Assembly: GCA_016790045.1 (NCBI GenBank)
Contig: JAEUPW010000016.1
Coordinates: 1-64,000, forward strand
DNA length: 64,000 bases
DNA from: Candidatus Competibacteraceae bacterium
GTDB lineage: Bacteria; Pseudomonadota; Gammaproteobacteria; Competibacterales; Competibacteraceae
Reading direction: 5' to 3'
Shown one piece after another: positions 53,576 through 61,337 of the stretch; the stretch's first letter is position 1, and every line of letters starts with the position of its first letter. Position numbers and translations under genes: made by a program. The notes below the pieces were generated by a model. That model did not search any database. It was not told where the DNA came from and was given only the letters and a program-made list of their open reading frames with translations.

Positions 53576-55156
53576 TCAGTGGCGGAAATGCCGCATCCCG
53601 GTAAACACCATGGTCATGCCGTGTTCGTCGGCGGCGGCGATCACCTCCTTGTCCCGCATCGAACCGCCCGGTTGGATGACGGCGGTGATGCCGTAACCGG
53701 CGGCCAGATCGACGCCGTCGCGAAACGGGAAAAAGGCGTCCGAACCCATCGCCGCGCCCTTCAAATCGAGCGCTTCCTCGGCCGCTTTCATGGCGGCGAT
53801 CCGCGCCGAGAACACCCGGCTCATCTGCCCCGCGCCGACGCCGAGCAGCATCCCGTCCCGGCCGTAGACGATGGCGTTGGACTTGACGAATTTGACCACC
53901 CGCCAGACGAATAGCAGATCAGCCATTTCCCGCTCGCTGGGCTGGCGTTGGGTGACCACTTTCAAATCGGCGGGCGCGACCTGGCCCAAATCCCGATCCT
54001 GCACCAGCAAGCCGCCGGTGACCCGCTTGTAATCCCAACCCGGCGCGCGCTCCTCGCCCCATTGACCGCAGGCCAGCACCCGCACATTCTGTTTGCTGGC
54101 GGTCGCCGCCAGCGCCTCCGCCGTCACCTCCGGCGCGATGATCACCTCGACGAACTGCCGGTCCACGATGGCCTTGGCGGTCGCGCCGTCCAGCGGCCGG
54201 TTGAAGGCGATGATCCCGCCGAATGCCGAGGTCGGATCGGCTTGATAGGCCCGATCATACGCTTCCAGCAACGTGGAGCCGACCGCCGCGCCGCACGGGT
54301 TGGCGTGCTTGACGATCACGCAAGCGGGCGCGCTGAAACTTTTGACGCATTCCAGCGCGGCGTCGGTGTCGGCGACGTTGTTGTAAGACAATTCCTTGCC
54401 CTGCAACTGGCGGGCGGTCGCGATACCGGCTTCCGCCGGCGCGGGCTCGACGTAGAAGGCCGCGCCTTGATGGGGGTTCTCGCCGTAGCGCATGTCTTGC
54501 GCCTTGCGAAATTGCGCGCTGAAGGTGCGCGGAAAGGGGTCGCGTTCGCCTTCGAGCTTGATCGAACCGAGATAATTGGCGATGGCGCCGTCGTAGCGGG
54601 CGGTGTGCTCGAACACCTTGACCGCCAGATCGAAGCGGGTGGCGGCGGATATCGCGCCGTCGCGCTCGCCCATTTCCCGCAGCACCCGCGCGTAGTCGGC
54701 GGCATCGGTCACCACCGCGACCGCCGCGTGATTCTTGGCCGCCGCCCGCAGCATCGCCGGCCCGCCGATGTCGATATTTTCGATGGCGTCCGCCAACGAG
54801 CAATCGAGTTTGGCGACCGTGGCCTCGAACGGATACAGGTTGACCACTAGCAAATCGATGGGCGGAATATCGTGTTTCGCCATCGCCGCATCGTCCTCGC
54901 CGCGCCGGCCCAGCAGACCGCCGTGAATCTTCGGGTGCAAGGTCTTGAGCCGCCCGTCCATCATCTCCGGAAAGCCGGTGTAATCGGCGACTTCGATGAC
55001 GGCAACGCCGTTGCTCGCCAGCAGTTTGGCGGTGCCGCCGGTCGAGAGGATTTCCACGCCCCGCCCGACCAAGGCGCGAGCGAAATCGACGATGCCGGTC
55101 TTATCGGAAACGCTCATCAAGGCGCGGCGGATGGGGCGAGAGGAAGTCACGTTCAT
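53576..55156 (-). CDS. purH: Bifunctional AICAR transformylase/IMP cyclohydrolase
   Basis: The 526-residue enzyme performs the last two steps to IMP. The N-terminal cyclohydrolase domain (about 1-200) includes [20 protein letters not shown] and [15 protein letters not shown]. The C-terminal transformylase domain has [25 protein letters not shown] with the catalytic Lys-His, [10 protein letters not shown] and [14 protein letters not shown]. It is the first gene of purH-purD. The purine riboswitch sometimes found before such genes was not recognised. Confidence 0.97.
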   Translation of the reverse strand: MNVTSSRPIRRALMSVSDKTGIVDFARALVGRGVEILSTGGTAKLLASNGVAVIEVADYTGFPEMMDGRLKTLHPKIHGGLLGRRGEDDAAMAKHDIPPIDLLVVNLYPFEATVAKLDCSLADAIENIDIGGPAMLRAAAKNHAAVAVVTDAADYARVLREMGERDGAISAATRFDLAVKVFEHTARYDGAIANYLGSIKLEGERDPFPRTFSAQFRKAQDMRYGENPHQGAAFYVEPAPAEAGIATARQLQGKELSYNNVADTDAALECVKSFSAPACVIVKHANPCGAAVGSTLLEAYDRAYQADPTSAFGGIIAFNRPLDGATAKAIVDRQFVEVIIAPEVTAEALAATASKQNVRVLACGQWGEERAPGWDYKRVTGGLLVQDRDLGQVAPADLKVVTQRQPSEREMADLLFVWRVVKFVKSNAIVYGRDGMLLGVGAGQMSRVFSARIAAMKAAEEALDLKGAAMGSDAFFPFRDGVDLAAGYGITAVIQPGGSMRDKEVIAAADEHGMTMVFTGMRHFRH

Positions 55157-55225
55157 GCGGAAGTCCGTCAGGGTCGGAGAAAATTGAATCAGGCTTGGAG
55201 GATTTGGCGGCAGCGCGCTTTCCAG

Positions 55226-55891
55226 TCAATCGCCACCGGCGGCTATCGGTCCGAAATATAAATCATAAAACCGGTTTTTCTCCGGGTCGTACTGCATCAG
55301 CTCGCCGTTTTCCAGGTCGTAATACCAACCGAACAAATGCAGTCGGCCGTCCTCGACTCGCGCGCGGATGAACGGAAAACTCATCAGGTTGGTCAAGGAC
55401 GCATGGATGCCGGCCCGCTCGCAGGCCCGCTGTTTGAATTCCCGGCTGGCGTTCGGCCAGCGCTCCAGCACCTGATCTCGCGCCGAACGCGCGATTTTCA
55501 TCCAAGGGCCAATGAAGCCCTCGCCTTCGGCGTTATCGCCGTAACCGTCCAACAGCGCTCTGATTCCGCCGCAGTGCGAATGCCCGAGCACGATGATATT
55601 GCGCACGTTCAGGTTGCAAACCGCGAATTCCAGGGCGGCGCTGGTGCCGTGATACACGCCGGTGGTTTCGTAAGGCGGCACCAGATTGGCGACGTTGCGC
55701 ATCACGAACATGCTGCCCGGCGCGGCATCCATCAAGATCGCCGGATCGACCCTGGAATCGATGCAGCCGATCAGCAGCGTGTGCGGCGTTTGACCTTTCA
55801 TCGCCAGCCGGTTGTACAGCTCTCGGTTTGGCTCGAAAATCTTGACCCGGAAACGCTGGAAACCTTCCAGCAGATCGTTGACTTCGCTCAC
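55226..55891 (-). CDS. can: Beta-class carbonic anhydrase
   Basis: The 221-residue zinc enzyme interconverts CO2 and bicarbonate in the cytoplasm. The ligands Cys43 (in CIDSRVDP, with the Asp45-Arg47 dyad), His104 and Cys107 (in GHSHCGG) are all present. Length matches E. coli Can (220). It ends 69 bp before purH on the same strand; bicarbonate is needed for purine and pyrimidine synthesis, so cotranscription would make sense but is not shown. The gamma-class homologue at 39.9 kb is a separate family. Confidence 0.95.
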   Translation of the reverse strand: MSEVNDLLEGFQRFRVKIFEPNRELYNRLAMKGQTPHTLLIGCIDSRVDPAILMDAAPGSMFVMRNVANLVPPYETTGVYHGTSAALEFAVCNLNVRNIIVLGHSHCGGIRALLDGYGDNAEGEGFIGPWMKIARSARDQVLERWPNASREFKQRACERAGIHASLTNLMSFPFIRARVEDGRLHLFGWYYDLENGELMQYDPEKNRFYDLYFGPIAAGGD

Positions 55892-55977
55892 GCCGCATTA
55901 CCTTGGTTTGTTGGGTTATTGGGTTTGGTTTGGCATTATACCCGTCGTGACCGAACCTTGCGCCCCGGAGAACGCCC

Positions 55978-56244
55978 GTGCACTGCGCCATCTACAAAAG
56001 CTTGAAAAAGCAAGACACCTATCTTTACATGGCCTCCAAGGATGATTTTTCCAAGGTGCCCGAGAGCTTGTTGCGCTTGCTGGGCGCGCCGGTCCACGTG
56101 ATGGATTTGGACCTGTCGCCCGAGCGCAAACTGGCGCAAGAGGATGCGGCGGACGTGCTGCGCAACCTGCAAGAGCGCGGCTGGCATTTGCAGATGCCGC
56201 GGCAAGAGCAATGGCCGGGCTTCACGCCGCAGCCCAAACATTGA
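55978..56244 (+). CDS. ycgL: YcgL-domain protein
   Basis: This 88-residue protein of the YcgL family of gammaproteobacteria shows CAIYKSLKKQDTYLYMASKDDFSKVPESLL and ends in LQMPRQEQWPGFTP-like sequence. Structure and function in cells are poorly defined; some relatives are proposed to take part in RNA metabolism. The start is GTG at 55978 with GGAG upstream. It is followed 19 bp later by the aminotransferase gene. Confidence 0.88.
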   Translation: MHCAIYKSLKKQDTYLYMASKDDFSKVPESLLRLLGAPVHVMDLDLSPERKLAQEDAADVLRNLQERGWHLQMPRQEQWPGFTPQPKH

Positions 56245-56263
56245 CCGACCGGACCCCCCGCCC

Positions 56264-57460
56264 ATGTTCTCCGAGCGCATCGACCGCCTGACCAGCTCCC
56301 TGATTCGGGAGCTGTTGGCCCTGACTCAAAAACCCGACATCATCTCCTTCGCCGGCGGCTTGCCGGCCCGCGACGCCATGCCGCTTCTGGATTTGAGCGG
56401 CTTGCCGCCCGATCTGAGCCAGTACGGCACCACCGATGGCGAACCGGAGCTGCGGGCGGCCATCGCCGGCCAGTTGGCCGGCTTGGGGTTGCGCTGCCGG
56501 CCGGAACAGGTGCTGATCACCACCGGCTCGCAGCAGGGCATCGACCTGGTTTCCAAGCTGTACATCGATCCCGGCACGCCGGTGGCGGTGGAAGCGCCCA
56601 GCTACCTGGCCGCCCTGCAATCGTTTCGGCTGTTCGGCGCCCGCTTCGAGGAGTTGCCCCTCGGCCCCGCCGGCCCCGATCCCCACCAGCTCCGCCACAT
56701 CGCGCTCCGCCACCGGCCGGCGTTGGTCTATCTGATCCCGACTTTCCAAAATCCGGCCGGCGTCTGTTACGACGAAGCGACCCGCGCGGCGGTCGCCGCC
56801 ATCCTGCGCGAAACCGGCACGCCGCTGCTGGAGGACGAACCGTACCGGGAGCTGGTCTACGAGCCGGTCGACCGCACCCCGCTTTGCGCCCGCATGGGCG
56901 AGGGCGACACCTGGATGTACATGGGCACCTTCTCCAAAACCGGCATTCCCGGCTTGCGGGTCGGCTATATCGTGGCCTCCGACAACGTTCACCCCTATCT
57001 GGTGCGGCTCAAGCAATCGACCGACCTGCACACCAACCGCATCGGCCAATGGTGGTGCGCCCGGTTTGTCAACGGCCGGGACTATCCCGCGCATTTGGAA
57101 CGGCTGCGAGCCTTTTACCGGGAGCGGCGCGACGCCATGCAAGCGGCGCTCGACCGCCATCTCAGCGATTTCGCCGAATGGACCCCACCCCACGGCGGCC
57201 TGTTTTTTTGGGTGCGCTTGAAAGGCGGGGGCGACACCCGCGCCCTGCTGGTGAAAGCCCTGGAACGCAAGGTGGCGTTTATGCCGGGCGAAGCGTTTTT
57301 CGCCAACCCCGATCCCCGCCACGGCGCTTATATGCGACTGAATTTCAGCCACGCCACGCCCGAGCAACTGGAGCGCGGCATGCGGGTGCTGGCCGAGGTG
57401 ATCCGCGAGCAACAGCGCACGGCCGACCGCGAAAACACCGCCGGAATCGTGGAGATTTAG
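56264..57460 (+). CDS. PLP-dependent aminotransferase (LysN/2-aminoadipate-type, class I)
   Basis: This 398-residue fold-type I aminotransferase has FAGGLPARDAMP near the N-terminus, the cofactor-binding ITTGSQQGIDLVSKLY, PTFQNPAG, EDEPYRELVYE, and the Schiff-base lysine in TFSKTGIPGLRVGY. Overall it resembles the group of 2-aminoadipate/MocR-like transaminases without the GntR DNA-binding domain. The amino donor and acceptor are not predictable. The ATG at 56264 is preceded by a C-rich stretch with no clear ribosome-binding site, so coupling to ycgL is likely. Confidence 0.85.
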   Translation: MFSERIDRLTSSLIRELLALTQKPDIISFAGGLPARDAMPLLDLSGLPPDLSQYGTTDGEPELRAAIAGQLAGLGLRCRPEQVLITTGSQQGIDLVSKLYIDPGTPVAVEAPSYLAALQSFRLFGARFEELPLGPAGPDPHQLRHIALRHRPALVYLIPTFQNPAGVCYDEATRAAVAAILRETGTPLLEDEPYRELVYEPVDRTPLCARMGEGDTWMYMGTFSKTGIPGLRVGYIVASDNVHPYLVRLKQSTDLHTNRIGQWWCARFVNGRDYPAHLERLRAFYRERRDAMQAALDRHLSDFAEWTPPHGGLFFWVRLKGGGDTRALLVKALERKVAFMPGEAFFANPDPRHGAYMRLNFSHATPEQLERGMRVLAEVIREQQRTADRENTAGIVEI

Positions 57461-57942
57461 CTCGGCTTGAGGCGGCGGGCATTGCCCGGACCCGCCGAGG
57501 CCGCCTCCAATCCGGAAACTGGGGCTTTCGACCCAGTCTTGACCTGCCATCAGGAGCCGTTGGAGCCGCGAGCGTCGGGCGACTCATTTCGCGCCGGACC
57601 GGCCAGTTTGCTCGGTTCATTTTGAAACGGCCGCGTTCGGAAGCGAACTCGAATCAATCGACCCGACAGGCTTGCGGCCCGAAAACGAGATTGGACGATG
57701 GCGGCCGACAGGGCGCGCCCGCCTCCAAGTTTTTAGCCGCCGATCAATAAAATGGCCCCGACCAAGGCCGCCGCCTTCCTAGCCCTTCACTCGCGTTTTA
57801 TCATGCCGGGATGACGTGGCGCGATTCTTTCAATCGTTTCCATCATTGATGAATTTCCGAATTTCAACCGATTCCCCCCTTTCAACCTAACGGTCGCACC
57901 GTCTGATCGGCACCGACGAACGAGCCGCCAGGAGCAAAAGTC
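57461..57942. other. Intergenic region with an aminotransferase 3' stem-loop (482 bp)
   Basis: Shortly after the aminotransferase stop, gaggcggc (57469-57476) pairs with gccgcctc (57500-57507), enclosing a second hairpin gggc/gccc (57477-57480 and 57484-57487). There is no T-run, so it is at best a Rho-assisted 3' end. The remaining 430 bp contain no recognisable gene, although the last 120 bp before the PASTA gene are AT-richer and should hold its promoter. A GGAG ribosome-binding site lies before the ATG at 57943. Confidence 0.5.
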
Positions 57943-60900
57943 ATGAAAGCAAAACCGGCCCCTACCCTGTTAGCCCCTGCGGTCCTCGCCGCTCTTGGAG
58001 GGTTGCTGACTCTGTTGGGCGCGGCCGCTTGGTCCGCTCCGCTCGCTTATTTGGAATCCCCGTCGCCGCAAGCGTATTTCCGCAGCGGGATCGGCTTGAT
58101 CCGGGGGTGGTCGTGCGAGCCGGGACCCGTCGAAATCAGCGTCGACGGCGGACCGCTCCAGGCGACGGGCTCCGGCACCGAGCGGCCGGACACCGCAGCC
58201 GTGTGCGGGCGCACCAACACCGGCTTCGGGTTGATCTACAACTGGAACCGCCTCAGCCAAGGCGTTCACAATTTGCGGGCCTTGGTGGGCGGCGTGGAGT
58301 TCGCCAACGTCAACTTCACGGTCGCCACTCTGGGCGGCGAATTCGTGACCGGCCTGACCGGAAGCTACACGGTGCCGGATTTCCCCGCGCCGGGCGCATC
58401 GGCCAAAATCGCTTGGTCCCAGCCGCATCAAAATTTCATGTTTACCCGTCAAACCGAAGCGCCCCCGGTCCCCAATCCGCCCAGTTCGACGCAAGCGCGG
58501 CTGGAATCGCCCGAGCAAGGCTCGTCCGAAAGCGGCGTCGGTTTGATCCGGGGCTGGGTGTGCTCGGCCGGCCGGGTCGAGGTCAGCATCGACGGCGGGC
58601 CGCTGCTGGCCACCGCCCACGGCACCGACCGGCCCGACACCGCGCAAGCCTGCGGGCGGACCAACACCGGCTTCGGGTTGACGCACAACTGGAACAGCAC
58701 GGGCGACGGCGTTCACAACCTGCGGGCCTTCGCCGACGGCGTGGAGTTCGCCAACGTCAATTTCACCGTCACCACGCTGGGCGCTTCCTTCATCACCGGC
58801 GTGCTGGAGAAAATTCGCTTGCTCGGTTTTCCGGGCGGCGGCGCGGCGGCCAATCTCCAAGCCGCAGCGGGCGATCAAGCGGCCACGACCGTTCAATGGT
58901 CGGAACCCGATCAGAATTTCGTGATCGCCGATTCCACCGCCACTGGGACTAAAATCGCTATCGTCTCCGCCGTCACCGACCTTTTGAACAAATTTGCCGT
59001 GCTGGGAGTCGGTTCCAACTCGTCGGACGCTGTCGGCGTTCACGCCAGCAAAAACGCCCAGGGCCAAGCCAGCGACATCAGCGGAGTAACGTGGGCGGAC
59101 ACGAGCACCCAAGCCTGGGCCGATCTGCGTCTGGGCGCGGATGGCCTGCCCGACGCTTATCAGGACTCCTCCGGCACCCAGGCGCACATCAGCCAGATCA
59201 CCTCGAACTCGGTAACGGTTCAATTTCTCAACCCCTCCGGTCAGGCTCAAGGCAACCCGGTGACCACACCGCTCAACGGCGCCTTCCTGCAAATTTTGCA
59301 GCAAGCCGTCGGACGGATCCGCCAAGCGGCGGGGCTGACGGCGACTTCAGCAGCCCAGTTCTCCTCGGCCACCGAGACGCGGGCGGAAGCGGCCGCTTCC
59401 ATTGCCGACACCATCCGCTTTTCCTTGAATTCTTTGCTGGTGAGATTGTTCGGGTCGGGCAGCGTGGCATCTGGCGAGATGCTGTGCGCCATCCGCACCG
59501 CCGCCAGCACCGCCGGGATCGCCGCACCCGTCGCCGCCACTGGCTGCCAGTCACCCATGATCGCCAATTTGCTGGCGCTGGCGAACAGCCCTGTCACTCA
59601 AGCCGCCACGACCGATGCGTCGCCGGACCTCAGGGTGGAACCCGCTTTGTTGCTGGTGCAAGATGTGTTGCTGGCACCTTGCGCCGCTCCGGGCGACAGC
59701 GCTGGCTGTCTGTTCCCGGCGTCGGCCGCGCTGCGGCAAATCGCCGCTCCCCCCGCCAAGCAAATTCCTCCCGATGACTCGCCGCCCGGCAACATCTCCG
59801 TACCTGACGTGGTCGGACTGAATTCGAGCGCCGCCGCCACCGCGATCAGCAACGCCGGTCTGACGGTCGGCAACATCCGCGATCAAGCCAGCTCCACGGT
59901 GGCAGCGGGGATCGTCATCAGCCAAGACCCCGCCGCCGGCGCATTGGTGTCACGCGGTGCCACGGTCAACCTGATCAGGTCGGCGGGGCCGGCTCTGGTC
60001 ACTGTTCCCAACGTGGTCGGCCAAAGCCAAGGCACGGCGAGCAACACTTTGCAGAACGTCGGTCTAACCGTCGGCAACGTGATCCAGCAGACCAGTTCCA
60101 CGGTTCCCGCCGGCAATGTGATCAGCCAGAATCCGGCGGCCGGCGCGTCAGTCGCGCCGAATTCGGCGGTCGCGCTGGTCGTGTCGTCGGGACCCGCCCC
60201 GGTCACCGTTCCCAACGTCGTCGGCCAAACGCAAAGCGCCGCCGCTAGCGCCTTGCAAAACGCGGGTTTGACGGTGGGTGCAGTCAGCGAACAAAGCAGC
60301 GCCACCGTTCCGCAAGGACAGATCATCAGCCAGAATCCGGCGGCCGGCGCAGCGGTCGCGCCGGGTTCGGCGGTCAATCTGGTCGTGTCGTCAGGGGCTG
60401 AATCGGTCACCGTTCCCAACGTGGTCGGCCAAAGCCAAAGCGCCGCCACTGGCCGCTTGGAAAGCACCGGATTGACGGTGGGGTCGGTCACTCAGGAGAG
60501 CAGCACCAGTGTTCCCCAGGGAACCGTCATCCGTCAAAATCCGGCAGCCGGCGCAGCGGTCGCGCCGGGATCGGCGGTCGATTTAGTCGTGTCGTCGGGA
60601 CCCGCTCCGGTCACCGTTCCCAACGTCGTCGGCCAAAGCCAAAGCGCGGCGAGCGCCACTCTGCAAACTGTCGGCTTAACCGTCGGCAACATCGCCCAGC
60701 AACCCAGTTCCACGGTTCCCGCCGGCAGCGTGATTAGCCAGAACCCGGCAGCGGGCGCGTCGGTCGCGTCGGGTTCGGCGGTCGCGCTGGCGGTGTCGTC
60801 GGGACCCGCGCCAGTCACCGTTCCCAACGTGGTCGGCCAAAGCCAAAGCGTGGCGGGCAGCACTTTGCAAAGCGCTGGATTGACTGCGGGGTCGATCACC

Positions 60901-61233
60901 ACGGAAAGCAGCACTGCGGCCCCCGCCGGTATCGTTATCCGCCAGAACCCGGCAGCGGGTGCAGCGGTCGCGCCGGGTTCAGCGGTCGCGCTTGTGGTGT
61001 CATCCGGTCCTCCGCCCGTTACGGTCCCCGATGTAGTCGGTCTGACTTTACAAAATGCTCAGAACGTCATCGCCCGAGCAGGTCTGCTTACCGGCTCCAT
61101 GACTGACCAAACCACCGGAAACTTTTCGCTCAACAATTTGATCGCCAGCCAAAATCCGGCAGCAGGCGCGTCGGTCGTTCGTGGCGCCAGCGTCAATCTC
61201 GTAATTTGGAGATATAGGCTCATCGTCAATTAA
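57943..61233 (+). CDS. Exported protein with two Cys-pair modules and seven PASTA repeats
   Basis: This 1096-residue protein has a Sec signal peptide (about 1-32, hydrophobic LLAPAVLAALGGLLTLLGA, cleavage near WSA). Two homologous modules of about 130 residues start at 37 and 187, each with GVGLIRGWVC-like and VCGRTNTGFGL-like segments; Cys58/Cys88 and Cys207/Cys237 have identical 30-residue spacing and probably form disulfides. A 290-residue Ser/Ala-rich middle region resembles no domain I know. Residues 620-1088 are seven PASTA repeats. PASTA domains bind muropeptides or act as spacers. No kinase domain or membrane anchor is present. Confidence 0.82.
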   Translation: MKAKPAPTLLAPAVLAALGGLLTLLGAAAWSAPLAYLESPSPQAYFRSGIGLIRGWSCEPGPVEISVDGGPLQATGSGTERPDTAAVCGRTNTGFGLIYNWNRLSQGVHNLRALVGGVEFANVNFTVATLGGEFVTGLTGSYTVPDFPAPGASAKIAWSQPHQNFMFTRQTEAPPVPNPPSSTQARLESPEQGSSESGVGLIRGWVCSAGRVEVSIDGGPLLATAHGTDRPDTAQACGRTNTGFGLTHNWNSTGDGVHNLRAFADGVEFANVNFTVTTLGASFITGVLEKIRLLGFPGGGAAANLQAAAGDQAATTVQWSEPDQNFVIADSTATGTKIAIVSAVTDLLNKFAVLGVGSNSSDAVGVHASKNAQGQASDISGVTWADTSTQAWADLRLGADGLPDAYQDSSGTQAHISQITSNSVTVQFLNPSGQAQGNPVTTPLNGAFLQILQQAVGRIRQAAGLTATSAAQFSSATETRAEAAASIADTIRFSLNSLLVRLFGSGSVASGEMLCAIRTAASTAGIAAPVAATGCQSPMIANLLALANSPVTQAATTDASPDLRVEPALLLVQDVLLAPCAAPGDSAGCLFPASAALRQIAAPPAKQIPPDDSPPGNISVPDVVGLNSSAAATAISNAGLTVGNIRDQASSTVAAGIVISQDPAAGALVSRGATVNLIRSAGPALVTVPNVVGQSQGTASNTLQNVGLTVGNVIQQTSSTVPAGNVISQNPAAGASVAPNSAVALVVSSGPAPVTVPNVVGQTQSAAASALQNAGLTVGAVSEQSSATVPQGQIISQNPAAGAAVAPGSAVNLVVSSGAESVTVPNVVGQSQSAATGRLESTGLTVGSVTQESSTSVPQGTVIRQNPAAGAAVAPGSAVDLVVSSGPAPVTVPNVVGQSQSAASATLQTVGLTVGNIAQQPSSTVPAGSVISQNPAAGASVASGSAVALAVSSGPAPVTVPNVVGQSQSVAGSTLQSAGLTAGSITTESSTAAPAGIVIRQNPAAGAAVAPGSAVALVVSSGPPPVTVPDVVGLTLQNAQNVIARAGLLTGSMTDQTTGNFSLNNLIASQNPAAGASVVRGASVNLVIWRYRLIVN
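59800..61209 (+). repeat. Seven tandem PASTA-coding repeats of about 205 bp
   Basis: Units begin with a VPxVVG codon string at about 59800, 60004, 60208, 60409, 60616, 60820 and 61024. Units 2 to 6 are the most alike (VPNVVGQSQ, then PAAGA and VVSSGPAPVT-type linkers), which indicates recent tandem amplification. Units 1 and 7 (VPDVVGL) are diverged end copies. The amount of sequence identity makes copy-number variation by recombination likely. Confidence 0.85.
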
Positions 61234-61258
61234 ACGATAGTCTGGACAGTGTTCCAGT

Positions 61259-61325
61259 GGCTAACAGCGTCAACTTCTCATTTCGGCTCTAACGTTGAAC
61301 CGAACGGATGATGGCGCTGTTAGCC
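61259..61325. repeat. Intergenic inverted repeat resembling an integron attC or structured element
   Basis: An 11-bp perfect inverted repeat pairs ggctaacagcg (61259-61269) with cgctgttagcc (61315-61325) across 45 bp, within which tcaac and gttga form a further dyad. The right end GTTAGCC is one base off the attC core consensus GTTRRRY, and the left end likewise. A small hairpin ctgga/tccag (61242-61257) lies just before it. It is 67 bp long, within the attC range, but no integron integrase or cassette array is visible. A convergent-gene structural element is an alternative. Confidence 0.35.
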
Positions 61326-61337
61326 TTCCATAAAAAA

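Noticed and set aside
57943-61233. PASTA Ser/Thr kinase or penicillin-binding protein
   Set aside because: No kinase, transpeptidase or membrane-anchor segment is present before the PASTA repeats.
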